Source: Arenibacter hampyeongensis
GTDB taxonomy: Bacteria; Bacteroidota; Bacteroidia; Flavobacteriales; Flavobacteriaceae
Length of the DNA: 64,000 nucleotides
Direction of reading: 5' to 3'
NCBI RefSeq assembly: GCF_002909255.1
Contig: NZ_PIOB01000005.1
Location: forward strand, 310,001-374,000
Part shown: one piece after another, positions 53,891 through 63,606 of the stretch
How the letters are laid out: every line of letters starts with the position of its first letter
How positions within the stretch are numbered: the first letter of the stretch is position 1
Position numbers and translations under genes: made by a program
Notes under the pieces: generated by a model
The model's input: the letters and a program-made list of their open reading frames with translations, nothing else
Told to the model about the DNA's origin: nothing
Databases searched by the model: none

Positions 53891-54319
53891 ATGAAAGGCT
53901 TTGTTGGATTAATAACATTACTGATAATTCTGAACTGTAATAATAAAAGTGAAGATGATACTTTGGATTGTATAAATGTAGCCTGTACTGAAGAATATAG
54001 GACCATTACAATAAGTGTCAAAGATCAGGAGGGTAACGTTGTGGTTTTAAATGAATTTAAAGTAGTGGTCCTGCCAAAGGGTGCTGATATTACCCCGGAT
54101 ACCTCTAGTGGCGATTATGAGTGGATGATAATAAATGGAGTCTACCCTTTGTTTAGTGATAAGTATTCAATGGAATACAGGGACAAAAAAATTGAAATAA
54201 ATTTCAAGGGATATGTAGAGGACAGACTTGTGGTTGATTCGGATTATACAGTTGGTGCAGATTGCTGTCATGTTTTACTTTTTGAAGGGGAAACGGATGT
54301 AGTTATCAATAATCTTTGA
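53891..54319 (+). CDS. Small lipoprotein of unknown function
   Basis: A 142-residue protein with lipobox LIILNC (Cys16). The mature part is beta-rich (TITISVKDQEGNVV, then EFKVVVLPKG) with cysteines at DCINVACTEE and DCCHV. The Ig-like strand pattern and YVEDRLVVDSDY resemble uncharacterised Bacteroidota lipoproteins that often have Cys pairs. I cannot name a function. Confidence 0.7.
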   Translation: MKGFVGLITLLIILNCNNKSEDDTLDCINVACTEEYRTITISVKDQEGNVVVLNEFKVVVLPKGADITPDTSSGDYEWMIINGVYPLFSDKYSMEYRDKKIEINFKGYVEDRLVVDSDYTVGADCCHVLLFEGETDVVINNL

Positions 54320-54502
54320 TTCAAATAAACCATATATTATTTTGGTTAGGTAGATGTTCCAAATTAATGAGGTGTTGTTCCTTCAAGGTCCATAGGATAA
54401 ATTTTCAAACAATCTTTAAGGCTGGGACTGGGAGTTTTTGAAAAAAAATGGCTTTATTGCATTTCTCAAAAACCATTTAAAGTAAAATTTCGTAAATAGG
54501 AT

Positions 54503-54859
54503 ATGGTTGTAAATTTTCCCACTATTTCGGCACTTCTAGAGCATGCAGAGGACAAGAGTCTCTATCAAAATCTAGTTTTGCAACTGCAAAAGGATTTTGT
54601 GTTTGCCAATGTATTTATAGACTTGCCCGACGAGGTGCCACCAAGGGATTTGAAGACTTTGATACATGAGAAAGTGTATTATTTGATCATGGAAAAATTC
54701 ACGGATTATTTAAACTTGCTTTACATTATTGACGTTCCAGAGAAAGTGGTCAAAGCCATTGAAGCAACCGATGTGGTTGAAATTTCGGAGCAGGTGACCT
54801 TTGAGATATTAAAAAGGGAATGGCAAAAAGTTTGGTTTAGAAACGAGTACGGTTCCTAG
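54503..54859 (+). CDS. Conserved-looking small cytosolic protein
   Basis: A 118-residue protein, acidic and helical (NLVLQLQKDFVFANVFIDLP, KVYYLIMEKFTDYLNLLYIID). No signal or membrane segment. The sequence looks like a family restricted to Flavobacteria, found beside 2-oxoglutarate dehydrogenase genes, but I cannot name it. Confidence 0.65.
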   Translation: MVVNFPTISALLEHAEDKSLYQNLVLQLQKDFVFANVFIDLPDEVPPRDLKTLIHEKVYYLIMEKFTDYLNLLYIIDVPEKVVKAIEATDVVEISEQVTFEILKREWQKVWFRNEYGS

Positions 54860-54860
54860 T

Positions 54861-55391
54861 TTAAAAATATACTCTAACAAAAGGCATTAAGGCACTGGCG
54901 TATATGCTTTTTTGAGAGTCGTATAAAACATCGTATCGTATACCTATGGTCACATTTCTATTGCCATAGCCTATTCCAAGAAATAAGGCGGGTGACCAAT
55001 AATCTTCTTCCAAATTGCCGCCATCCAATTCAAGTTGACGATTTACCCTTAGCTGTTCCAGTTCTGCCGAAAGTTGAAATGCAGGAATTGGATTGAATAG
55101 GGATATTAAACTTCCACCGTAGGCCACCAATTTTGCATCACGAAATTTGGCATAGTTAAAATTGAGTCCTGCGCCCAAACCCAATTGTTCGGTGGCCTGA
55201 TAAATGGCACTTGGAGAAATCGATGCGTTGAAGGAATTATTGCCAAATCCAAAGCCTAAATTACCTCCAAAATGTACATTGTTCCAAAAATCTGAATCCC
55301 GTGGAGTCAGTTGTGAATAGCCCAAGCCGTATAAAGCAGTGAAAAAAACACATAAAATCAACTTTTTTTTTAAGGAATAACGATTTATCAT
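54861..55391 (-). CDS. Outer-membrane beta-barrel protein
   Basis: A 176-residue protein with a signal peptide (CVFFTALYGLGYS) and alternating strands: NVHFGGNLGFGFGNNSFNAS, ISPSAIYQATEQLGLG, then a C-terminal FVRVYF with terminal aromatic. It is a small porin-like barrel of unknown cargo. It converges with the 118-residue gene and is divergent from sucA. Confidence 0.78.
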   Translation of the reverse strand: MINRYSLKKKLILCVFFTALYGLGYSQLTPRDSDFWNNVHFGGNLGFGFGNNSFNASISPSAIYQATEQLGLGAGLNFNYAKFRDAKLVAYGGSLISLFNPIPAFQLSAELEQLRVNRQLELDGGNLEEDYWSPALFLGIGYGNRNVTIGIRYDVLYDSQKSIYASALMPFVRVYF

Positions 55392-55495
55392 AATTATTGT
55401 AATATTTTTCCATTATTAAGGACTAAGTTAAGCTTAGATATGCTAAATGTTGTATTTTTGAATAAATTTTGTTCAAAAGACAGAGAGACTTTTTC

Positions 55496-58309
55496 ATGGA
55501 TAAATATTCCTTTTTAAACGCTGCGCATACTTCTTACTTCGCAGAATTATACGATAAGTACCTAACAAATCCAGACAGTGTAGAGCCCAGTTGGAGGGCC
55601 TTTTTCCAAGGATTCGATTTTGGCATTGAAAATTCCATGGAAGGTTTTAACGATGAATTGCAAATGGCGACATTGTCGGTTGCGGGTGGTCATGAGGTAG
55701 AGGTGCCGGAGAAACTTCAGAAGGAGTTTCAGGTGGTGCGACTTATAGATGGGTATAGAACAAGAGGACATTTGTTTACTAAAACCAACCCCGTAAGGGA
55801 AAGAAGACAGTATTTCCCCACCTTGGAAATTGCTAATTTTGGATTGACACCTAGTGATCTGGATACTACTTTTACCGCAGGGGAAATTTTAGGTATAGGC
55901 CCCAGCAGCTTGCGACAAATTATAGAGCACCTTACAAAGATTTATTGCGATGCAATAGGTGTGGAATATATGTATATAAGAAACCCTGAGCGGGTAGAAT
56001 GGATTCAGAATTGGTTGAATGTCAATGACAATCATCCTAAATATGATGCGGATCGGAAAAAACATATTCTTAAAAAATTAAATGAAGCGGTTTCCTTTGA
56101 AGGGTTTTTGCATACTAAATATGTTGGGCAAAAGAGGTTTTCATTGGAAGGTAATGAGTCGTTGATTCCCGCTTTGGACGCCGTAGTGGAAAAGGCTGCC
56201 GAAATGGGGGTTGAGCAATTTGTTATGGGAATGGCCCATAGAGGCCGATTAAATGTATTGACAAATATCTTCGGAAAGAAGGCAAAAGATATCTTTAGTG
56301 AATTCGATGGGAAGGATTATGAGCAGGAAATCTTTGATGGGGATGTAAAATATCATTTAGGGTGGACCTCTGAGCGAAAAGCAAACAACGGGAAGAAGAT
56401 TATTATGAACATTGCACCAAACCCTTCCCATTTGGAAACCGTAGGTGCTGTTGTTGAAGGTATAGCCAGAGCAAAGCAAGATTCGCGCTACAGTGATGAC
56501 TTCTCCAAGGTTTTGCCTATAGTTGTACATGGAGACGCAGCAATAGCAGGTCAGGGATTGGTGTATGAATTGGTGCAAATGGCCAATTTGGATGGTTATA
56601 AAACCAATGGTACCATTCACATTGTTGTAAATAATCAAATAGGCTTTACTACCAATTATCTGGATGCACGAAGTTCTACATACTGTACGGACGTGGCCAA
56701 GGTGACCTTGAGTCCTGTCTTACATGTTAATTCGGACGACCCCGAGGCTGTGGTTCATGCCTCGCTTTTTGCCTTGGAATTCCGTATGCGATTTCAAAGG
56801 GATGTATTCCTAGATCTTTTAGGGTATAGGAAATATGGTCATAATGAAGGGGACGAGCCTCGTTTTACCCAGCCCAAATTATACAAAGCAATTGCCAAGC
56901 ATAAAAATTCCAGGGATATTTATGCCGAGGCACTAATGAAGGAAGGTATCATTGGTGATAATTATGTGAGGGAGCTCGAAGAACAATATAAAGCTACTTT
57001 GGAAGAGGAGCTGGAAGATTCCAGAAGAGAGGACAAGACCGTAATAACGCCATTTATGGCCGATGAATGGAGTGGGTATACCCACGTTCGTGAATGGGAA
57101 ATGATGGATCCGGTAGATACAAAATACGATAAAAAGAAACTTACCGCAATAGCCAAGGTATTAACAGAACTGCCAAAGAATAAGAAGTTTTTGCGTAAAG
57201 TTGAGAAATTGGTAAACGACCGAAAGGCCATGTTTTTTGAAAATGACACTTTGGATTGGGCCATGGGAGAGCTGTTGGCTTATGGTACCCTCCTGGAGGA
57301 AGGCTATGGAGTGCGAATGTCCGGGCAAGATGTGGAAAGAGGTACTTTTTCGCATCGTCATGCGGTTATGAAAGTTGAAGAAAGTGAGGAGGAAGTAATG
57401 CTCCTGAACCATATATCCGATAAACAAGGTATTTTTCAAATATATAATTCCCTTTTGTCGGAATATGGAGTGGTTGGTTTTGATTATGGTTATGCCATGG
57501 CTAGCCCTAATACGCTTACCATCTGGGAAGCTCAATTTGGTGATTTTAGCAATGGTGCCCAAATAATGATCGATCAGTACATATCCGCAGCAGAGGACAA
57601 ATGGAAATTGCAGAATGGATTGGTAATGTTGTTGCCACATGGATACGAAGGCCAGGGGGCAGAACATTCCTCGGCCCGTATGGAGCGCTATTTGCAGTTG
57701 TGCGCCAGGGATAATATGTTTATTGCTGATGTATCTACACCGGCAAATATGTTTCATTTGTTAAGACGGCAAATGAAGGTGAACTATAGGAAGCCATTGA
57801 TCGTTTTTACGCCTAAAAGTTTATTAAGGCATCCCAAAGCTGTATCAACGGTTGAGGAATTTGCCAATGGTGGATTCCAAGAGGTAATAGACGATGCTAC
57901 TGCTGAGGTATCCAAAATAAAGAGTTTGGTATTCTGTACCGGTAAATTTTATTATGACCTCTTGGCTTTTAGGGAAGAAAATAAAAGGGAGGATGTTGCC
58001 TTGGTTAGGGTGGAGCAATTGTTTCCAGTACCCGCAAAGCAAATGAAGGCGATTATGGAGAAGTATACGAATGCCGACGATAAGGTTTGGGCTCAGGAAG
58101 AACCAAGGAATATGGGGGCTTGGGGACATTTAACAATGCATTTTAGCGAGGCCCATAAATTGAGGGTGGTCTCTAGGAGATTTTATGCCTCTCCAGCGGC
58201 AGGTAGCGCAGTGCGCTCCAAACGTCGTCATCAACAAGTAATTGATTATGTTTTTGATATAAACAAGAACAACATGGGTTTAAATCCAGATGCGACAAAT
58301 AATAAATAA
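55496..58309 (+). CDS. sucA: 2-oxoglutarate dehydrogenase E1 component
   Basis: A 937-residue thiamine-pyrophosphate enzyme of the TCA cycle. The preferred start is ATG 55496 (MDKYSFLNAAHTSYFAELYDKYL); a TTG at 55469 would add nine residues. Motifs: FVMGMAHRGRLNVL, the ThDP area VVHGDAAIAGQGLVYE, VNNQIGFTTN, YRKYGHNEGDEP and RHAVMKVEESEEE. A TATTTTTG box lies at 55453-55460. It is followed 115 bp downstream by the E2 gene, an operon-like pair. Confidence 0.95.
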   Translation: MDKYSFLNAAHTSYFAELYDKYLTNPDSVEPSWRAFFQGFDFGIENSMEGFNDELQMATLSVAGGHEVEVPEKLQKEFQVVRLIDGYRTRGHLFTKTNPVRERRQYFPTLEIANFGLTPSDLDTTFTAGEILGIGPSSLRQIIEHLTKIYCDAIGVEYMYIRNPERVEWIQNWLNVNDNHPKYDADRKKHILKKLNEAVSFEGFLHTKYVGQKRFSLEGNESLIPALDAVVEKAAEMGVEQFVMGMAHRGRLNVLTNIFGKKAKDIFSEFDGKDYEQEIFDGDVKYHLGWTSERKANNGKKIIMNIAPNPSHLETVGAVVEGIARAKQDSRYSDDFSKVLPIVVHGDAAIAGQGLVYELVQMANLDGYKTNGTIHIVVNNQIGFTTNYLDARSSTYCTDVAKVTLSPVLHVNSDDPEAVVHASLFALEFRMRFQRDVFLDLLGYRKYGHNEGDEPRFTQPKLYKAIAKHKNSRDIYAEALMKEGIIGDNYVRELEEQYKATLEEELEDSRREDKTVITPFMADEWSGYTHVREWEMMDPVDTKYDKKKLTAIAKVLTELPKNKKFLRKVEKLVNDRKAMFFENDTLDWAMGELLAYGTLLEEGYGVRMSGQDVERGTFSHRHAVMKVEESEEEVMLLNHISDKQGIFQIYNSLLSEYGVVGFDYGYAMASPNTLTIWEAQFGDFSNGAQIMIDQYISAAEDKWKLQNGLVMLLPHGYEGQGAEHSSARMERYLQLCARDNMFIADVSTPANMFHLLRRQMKVNYRKPLIVFTPKSLLRHPKAVSTVEEFANGGFQEVIDDATAEVSKIKSLVFCTGKFYYDLLAFREENKREDVALVRVEQLFPVPAKQMKAIMEKYTNADDKVWAQEEPRNMGAWGHLTMHFSEAHKLRVVSRRFYASPAAGSAVRSKRRHQQVIDYVFDINKNNMGLNPDATNNK

Positions 58310-58424
58310 TAAAATGTCCAAAGGTTAAAATGGATCGAATCTGTTTTAAATCGGTTATTGGGTATTGTATGAAAGTTAAATTTCAATAAGAGTTCAGACA
58401 AAACACAAATTAAAATTATAAAAC

Positions 58425-59645
58425 ATGATTTTAGAAATGAAAGTCCCTTCTCCAGGGGAATCCATTACGGAAGTAGAGATAGCGGAATGGTTGGTAAATG
58501 ATGGCGATTATGTTGAGAAAGATCAGGCAATAGCAGAAGTGGATTCCGATAAGGCTACCCTTGAATTGCCGGCAGAGGAGAGTGGAATAATTACTTTAAA
58601 GGCTGAAGTAGGAGATGCAGTTGCTGTAGGTGCTGTGGTGTGTTTAATAGACACTAGCGCTTCCAAACCTGAAGGAGCCAAAAGTGAAGAAAAGCCAGTA
58701 TATAAAAAACCTGAGGTAAAAGAGGTGGCTGAAAAGAAAATTGAGGCAAAACCGGAAAAAACTTCTTATGCGTCCGGTTCAGCTTCTCCTGCTGCCAAGA
58801 AAATCCTAGCTGAGAAAGACTTGGATGCTGCTAATATTAAAGGTACAGGCAAGGACGGTAGGATTACCAAGGAAGATGCTGTAAAAGCGGTTCCATCCAT
58901 GGGTACACCTACTGGCGGACCTAGAGGTGAAAGTCGTACCAAATTATCAATGTTACGCCGTAAAGTGGCGGAGCGATTAGTATCGGCCAAAAATGAGACG
59001 GCTATGTTGACCACCTTTAACGAAGTGGATATGTCGGCTGTTTTTGAATTGAGAAATCAATTCAAAGAAGACTTTAAGAACAAGCATAATGTAGGTTTAG
59101 GATTTATGTCCTTTTTTACCAAAGCTGTAATTAGGGCCTTGCAAATGTATCCTTCGGTTAACTCCATGATAGATGGCAAGGAAATGATTTCCTTTGATTT
59201 CTGTGATATTAGTATTGCGGTTTCAGGACCAAAAGGACTAATGGTGCCTGTAATACGCAATGCGGAAAATTTAAGCTTTAGGGGTGTGGAATCCGAAGTT
59301 AAAAGGTTGGCGATAAGAGCTCGTGAGGGTGAGATTACAGTAGATGAAATGACAGGGGGTACCTTTACAATTACCAATGGAGGGGTTTTTGGTTCCATGT
59401 TGTCCACTCCAATTATCAATCCACCTCAAAGTGCAATTTTAGGAATGCACAATATAGTGGAAAGACCTATTGCCCGTGATGGAGCCATAGCAATTGCGCC
59501 AATAATGTATGTAGCACTGTCCTATGACCACAGAATTATAGACGGCAAGGAGTCTGTTGGGTTCCTTGTGGCGGTCAAAGAAGCATTGGAGAGTCCAGAA
59601 GAGTTGTTGATGGATAATAATGTAAAAAAAGCTTTAGAGCTTTAA
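58425..59645 (+). CDS. sucB: Dihydrolipoamide succinyltransferase (E2)
   Basis: A 406-residue protein. Lipoyl domain 1-80 with lipoyl lysine in [10 protein letters not shown] (Lys43), a Pro/Ala/Glu/Lys hinge, E3-binding domain about 118-155 ([20 protein letters not shown]) and the catalytic acyltransferase core ending [17 protein letters not shown] (His and Asp). It moves succinyl groups from E1 to CoA. All domains are intact. Confidence 0.95.
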   Translation: MILEMKVPSPGESITEVEIAEWLVNDGDYVEKDQAIAEVDSDKATLELPAEESGIITLKAEVGDAVAVGAVVCLIDTSASKPEGAKSEEKPVYKKPEVKEVAEKKIEAKPEKTSYASGSASPAAKKILAEKDLDAANIKGTGKDGRITKEDAVKAVPSMGTPTGGPRGESRTKLSMLRRKVAERLVSAKNETAMLTTFNEVDMSAVFELRNQFKEDFKNKHNVGLGFMSFFTKAVIRALQMYPSVNSMIDGKEMISFDFCDISIAVSGPKGLMVPVIRNAENLSFRGVESEVKRLAIRAREGEITVDEMTGGTFTITNGGVFGSMLSTPIINPPQSAILGMHNIVERPIARDGAIAIAPIMYVALSYDHRIIDGKESVGFLVAVKEALESPEELLMDNNVKKALEL

Positions 59646-59696
59646 TGTAATACTCAAGGGGCATGGCCCCTCAGGTATTGGAATGGAAATACAATG

Positions 59697-59733
59697 GACC
59701 TGCCAAGTTTTAAAAACTGGGCAGGTCTTATTT
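59697..59733. terminator. Strong bidirectional terminator
   Basis: GACCTGCC (59697-59704) pairs with GGCAGGTC (59720-59727), with AGTTTT/AAAACT in the inner part and a T-rich tail. It separates sucB from the convergent protease gene. Confidence 0.8.
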
Positions 59734-59753
59734 TTTACCCACCTTATTCGTTC

Positions 59754-60194
59754 TTATTGTTTTAGGTAAAGGCGGGTTTTTTTGTAATCAATAATGGCCC
59801 TACCTTTTTTTAGGATATCAGCCCCAATAATACCGTCTACTGGCATAGCCTTATGGGAGGTCAAGGCTTCGTTTACATGAACTAGGTCGAACAGGACAAT
59901 TTTATGTTTTTTCTTGAACCAACTCCCCATTTCTATCCTATTTTTAGTGGATAGTTTTGTGAACATTTCTGTAGCCCCGGCACCCGCTGCCTTTATTTTG
60001 GAATCTTTGGAGTTTAATTTGAAGAAATCTATTTTGTCCAAGCCAATACAAGTGTTTGATGCTCCGGTGTCCAGAATAAATCTGCCTTTCACTCCATTGA
60101 TGGTTGCGGTAACTTCAAAATGATTTGTTGCCGTTAGGACCAAGGGAATGGCTATATATTTTTTTTTGTAAAGAAAATCTTTAAGACTGGACAT
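59754..60194 (-). CDS. Retropepsin-like aspartic protease
   Basis: A 146-residue clan AA protein. Catalytic triad ILDTGASNTCIG (about 40-51), a hydrophobic PVDGIIGADILKK flap-side motif and no signal peptide. Single-lobe retropepsins act as dimers; bacterial relatives are uncharacterised. It is divergent from tatD across 38 bp. Confidence 0.85.
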   Translation of the reverse strand: MSSLKDFLYKKKYIAIPLVLTATNHFEVTATINGVKGRFILDTGASNTCIGLDKIDFFKLNSKDSKIKAAGAGATEMFTKLSTKNRIEMGSWFKKKHKIVLFDLVHVNEALTSHKAMPVDGIIGADILKKGRAIIDYKKTRLYLKQ

Positions 60195-60220
60195 ATATAA
60201 TTTTTTGTCAAAGATAATCC

Positions 60221-60228
60221 TATTTTTG
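60221..60228 (+). promoter_or_regulatory. -7 box suggesting a leaderless tatD transcript
   Basis: TATTTTTG ends 4 nt before the tatD ATG (60233). If transcription starts at the usual distance past the box, the mRNA would begin at or near the start codon. No -33 element at the ideal spacing is seen (TTTG at 60204-60207 is 13 nt away). Confidence 0.35.
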
Positions 60229-60232
60229 TTCT

Positions 60233-61000
60233 ATGATATTAACAGATACGCATACCCATTTATATAGTGAAGCTTTTGATGATGATCGCAATTTGGTCAT
60301 AGAAAGGGCCATGGATTTGGGAGTAAAACGCTTTTTTATTCCGGCAATTGATTCATCTTATACCAAGGCAATGTTGGATTTGGAAAATTCCTTTCCAGAT
60401 AATATATTTCTTATGACCGGGTTGCATCCAACACATGTAAAGGAGAATTACAGGGATGAACTGGCCCACGTTGAGGAGATGTTGGCCTCAAGAAAATTTT
60501 ATGCTGTAGGGGAGACGGGGATTGATCTGTATTGGGACAAAACTTTTCTTAAGGAACAGCAGATTGCCTTTAAACAACAAATTCAATGGGCCAAGAAATA
60601 TGCTTACCCCATTGTAATACATTGTAGGGATGGTTTCGATGAAATATTCCAAATTTTGGAGGAAGAAAAAAGTGAGGAGCTATTTGGTATTTTTCATTGT
60701 TTTACCGGCACTTTTGAACAGGCGCTTAAGGCTATTTCCTATAATATGAAATTGGGTATAGGAGGAGTGGCTACCTTTAAAAATGGCAAAATTGATACTT
60801 TTTTAAGGGAAATTGACTTGAAACATGTGGTATTGGAAACAGATTCTCCTTATCTGGCCCCGGTTCCCTTTCGTGGAAAGCGCAATGAGAGTGCCTATTT
60901 GGTTAATGTTCTGAAAAAGATGTCGCTCATATATGGAGTGGATAAGGACGAAATTGCAGCTATAACAACTGCCAATTCCATGGAGGTTTTTGGAATCTAA
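60233..61000 (+). CDS. tatD: TatD-family metal-dependent hydrolase
   Basis: A 255-residue TIM-barrel nuclease. DTHTHLYSEAF (metal His-x-His), VGETGIDLYWDK, VIHCRDGFDEI, FHCFTGTFEQA and VLETDSPYLAP (metal Asp) are all present. TatD proteins act as 3'-5' DNA exonucleases and remove D-aminoacyl groups in some species. A normal-length, intact enzyme. Confidence 0.93.
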   Translation: MILTDTHTHLYSEAFDDDRNLVIERAMDLGVKRFFIPAIDSSYTKAMLDLENSFPDNIFLMTGLHPTHVKENYRDELAHVEEMLASRKFYAVGETGIDLYWDKTFLKEQQIAFKQQIQWAKKYAYPIVIHCRDGFDEIFQILEEEKSEELFGIFHCFTGTFEQALKAISYNMKLGIGGVATFKNGKIDTFLREIDLKHVVLETDSPYLAPVPFRGKRNESAYLVNVLKKMSLIYGVDKDEIAAITTANSMEVFGI

Positions 61001-61092
61001 AAGAAAGTCGAATCTATTGACTGATAATTGGGATTTAACCCTAATGATAGAGTTTGGAATTTGCCATTGTATATCCTAAATAAAAACTAAAA

Positions 61093-62139
61093 TTGAATAA
61101 TAGAACTTCAGTAGCCAAAAAAACGAAGATTCTCCTTATTTATACGGGAGGGACCATAGGTATGGTTAAGGATTATGAGTCCGGAGCCTTAAAAGCTTTT
61201 AATTTTAACAAATTGCTTAAAAATATTCCAGAGCTAAATCAATTGGACTGCAGCATAGAGAGTGTTTCCTTTGACGAGCCTATAGATTCGTCCAATATGG
61301 ATGTTGGGCATTGGGTCAATATTGCTACGATTATTGAGGATCATTATGATACTCATGATGGTTTTGTAGTGCTCCATGGGAGCGATACTATGAGCTATAC
61401 TTCTTCAGCCTTGAGCTATATGTTGGAGAATTTACAGAAACCAGTGATTTTTACGGGTTCCCAGTTGCCTATTGGTGATTTAAGGACAGACGCCAAGGAG
61501 AATCTAATTACTTCGATTCAGATTGCCGCATTGTGGAAAAACAACAAGCCCGTAGTGCAGGAAGTTGGTCTATATTTCGAATATAAATTATATAGGGCAA
61601 ATAGGACTACAAAGATAAATGCGGAGCATTTTGAGGCTTTTGCCTCCTTAAATTATCCTGCATTAATAGGATCTGGGGTACATTTAAAAGTAAATGAGGA
61701 GTATTTATATAGACCGAACTCGGCTAAAAGACTAAAAGTCCATAAAGAAATGGATCAAAATGTATTCATTTTTAAATTATTTCCTGGTTTTAACCAATCC
61801 GTGTTGCACAGTGTCTTAAATTCCCCTAACTTAAAGGCAGTGGTTTTGGAGACATATGGCTCAGGAAATGCCCCAACGAACGAATGGTTTAGCTTGGAAT
61901 TAAAAAAAGCCATGGAAAGAGGAATTTTTATTATTAATGTAACACAGTGTTCAGGAGGCAGTGTTCTTATGGGGCATTATGAAACCAGTAAGCACCTTCA
62001 AAAACTACAAGTAATTAATGGTAAGGATATTACAACGGAGGCGGCTATTACCAAGTTAATGTATTTACTTGGTAATAATATTTCCCCTAAGTTGTTCAAA
62101 ACCATATATGAAACATCTCTCAGGGGTGAAATGCAATAA
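61093..62139 (+). CDS. ansA: Type I L-asparaginase
   Basis: A 348-residue cytosolic asparaginase. First threonine motif IYTGGTIGM, second DGFVVLHGSDTMSYTSSALSYML, then FTGSQLPIGDLRTDAKENL. It hydrolyses asparagine to aspartate. The start is TTG 61093; no ATG precedes IYTGGTIG. It ends 66 bp before tRNA-Ser. Confidence 0.92.
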   Translation: MNNRTSVAKKTKILLIYTGGTIGMVKDYESGALKAFNFNKLLKNIPELNQLDCSIESVSFDEPIDSSNMDVGHWVNIATIIEDHYDTHDGFVVLHGSDTMSYTSSALSYMLENLQKPVIFTGSQLPIGDLRTDAKENLITSIQIAALWKNNKPVVQEVGLYFEYKLYRANRTTKINAEHFEAFASLNYPALIGSGVHLKVNEEYLYRPNSAKRLKVHKEMDQNVFIFKLFPGFNQSVLHSVLNSPNLKAVVLETYGSGNAPTNEWFSLELKKAMERGIFIINVTQCSGGSVLMGHYETSKHLQKLQVINGKDITTEAAITKLMYLLGNNISPKLFKTIYETSLRGEMQ

Positions 62140-62205
62140 AAATAACAGTCTAAATTTCTTTAACTAATATTTTTTTTGTTATTTGGCTGCCCGTTAACTA
62201 GTACT

Positions 62206-62293
62206 AGAGAGGTGGCCGAGTGGTCGAAGGCGCACGCCTGGAAAGTGTGTATACCCCACAAGGGTATCGAGGGTTCGAATCCCTTCCTCTCTG
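62206..62293 (+). tRNA. tRNA-Ser (anticodon GGA)
   Basis: Acceptor AGAGAGG pairs with CCTCTCT, discriminator G. The D arm is GTGGCCGAGTGGTCGAAGGC; the anticodon loop is CTGGAAA (GGA). A long variable arm (TATACCCCACAAGGGTAT) and GGTTCGAATCC T loop follow. CCA is not encoded. A full class II tRNA. Confidence 0.96.
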
Positions 62294-62372
62294 CTGTTAA
62301 GTTTTAATTTTTATATTGCAATTTTTTTTTATCTTTAACCCTATTAACTAACTAAATTTAAGTTTGAAAGAA

Positions 62373-63122
62373 ATGAAAAGACTATTCTCTATCCTAGCAA
62401 CGGCTGGGTTATTTGTGGCAGGTACAAATACAGTAAGTGCGAAAGTTGTTGCAGCAGCAGCTATTTTGCAAGATGCGGCTCCAGCGGCAGAAAAAGGATT
62501 TACCCAAGTTCTTAAGGAACAATTTATACAGGGTGGTGCCGGATTTATGGGTATTGTTCTTTTATGTTTGATTCTTGGACTTGCGGTAGCGATCGAAAGA
62601 ATTATTTATTTAAATCTTGCAACTACGAACACAACAAAACTAAAGCAACAAGTAGAAGATGCTTTGGCTTCAGGTGGTGTAGAAGCTGCCAAAGAAGTTT
62701 GTAGAAATACAAAAGGACCAGTTGCTTCTATCTACTATCAAGGTTTGGAAAGAGCTGGTGACAGTATCGAGTCTGCTGAAAAGGCAGTTGTAGCCTACGG
62801 AGGTGTGCAAATGGGTCAATTGGAGAAAAACGTTTCTTGGTTGTCTTTGTTTATCGCGGTAGCTCCGATGCTTGGGTTCATGGGTACGGTAATCGGTATG
62901 ATTCAGGCCTTCCAGAAAATTGCAGCGGTTGGTAACTTAAGTGCTTCGCTTATTGCAGGTGATATCCAGGTGGCGTTATTAACAACGGTATTTGGTCTTA
63001 TTACTGCGATTATCCTTCAAATCTTCTACAATTATATCATTGCAAAAATCGACAGTATTGTAAATGATATGGAAGATTCATCAATCGCTTTGATTGATAT
63101 GTTGGCAGATCACAAAAAATAA
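62373..63122 (+). CDS. exbB: MotA/TolQ/ExbB-family proton channel subunit
   Basis: A 249-residue protein from ATG 62373 (a TTG at 62364 adds three residues). A signal-like start, three TM helices (about 56-80, 155-180, 195-220) and the conserved APMLGFMGTVIGMIQAFQKIA pore motif with GDIQVALLTTVFGLITAI. With ExbD it powers TonB and the many TonB receptors. An unknown gene and exbD follow in the same direction. Confidence 0.92.
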   Translation: MKRLFSILATAGLFVAGTNTVSAKVVAAAAILQDAAPAAEKGFTQVLKEQFIQGGAGFMGIVLLCLILGLAVAIERIIYLNLATTNTTKLKQQVEDALASGGVEAAKEVCRNTKGPVASIYYQGLERAGDSIESAEKAVVAYGGVQMGQLEKNVSWLSLFIAVAPMLGFMGTVIGMIQAFQKIAAVGNLSASLIAGDIQVALLTTVFGLITAIILQIFYNYIIAKIDSIVNDMEDSSIALIDMLADHKK

Positions 63123-63148
63123 GTCGGACACTAAATACTTAAAGTATC

Positions 63149-63592
63149 ATGCATAAAATTGTTAAAATAATATTAGTTGTACTTGGAGTTATCGGGGCCA
63201 TACTGTGGTTTCAGCTTCCAAGTTCAGACGTTCCCGCAACGGAAGCCATAAATAATGGGTCTATGAACTTTATGTTCATTATCACCTATTTATTGTTGGG
63301 GATTGCGATAGCGGCCTCGGTTCTTTTTGGATTGATGAATTTATTGACATCCAAAGGTGCCTTAAAGAAAACCCTATTTGGTGTAGGCGGACTTTTGGTT
63401 GTTGTTGTTATTGCTTATGCCCTAGCAAATGGAACGGACGTTAATTTGGACGAAATGGCCAAAAAAGGAGTTCCAACTACTGAGAGTACTGTTAAGACCA
63501 TAGGGATGGGATTGAATGTATTTTTTATACTTACAATAATAGCTGTAGGTGCCATGTTGTGGTCCGGAGTTAAGAAAATGATTAGTAAATAA
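63149..63592 (+). CDS. Four-helix membrane protein between exbB and exbD
   Basis: A 147-residue protein with four TM helices (about 4-22, 40-62, 75-94, 125-143), no known domain. It is placed between exbB and exbD, as is frequent in Flavobacteria, so it may be an accessory to the proton channel. Gaps to its neighbours are short (26 nt and 14 nt), so this is one operon. Confidence 0.78.
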   Translation: MHKIVKIILVVLGVIGAILWFQLPSSDVPATEAINNGSMNFMFIITYLLLGIAIAASVLFGLMNLLTSKGALKKTLFGVGGLLVVVVIAYALANGTDVNLDEMAKKGVPTTESTVKTIGMGLNVFFILTIIAVGAMLWSGVKKMISK

Positions 63593-63606
63593 TAAAATAA
63601 AATATT

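Noticed and set aside
57161..57757. 198-residue minus-strand ORF inside sucA
   Set aside because: Shadow of the E1 coding sequence.
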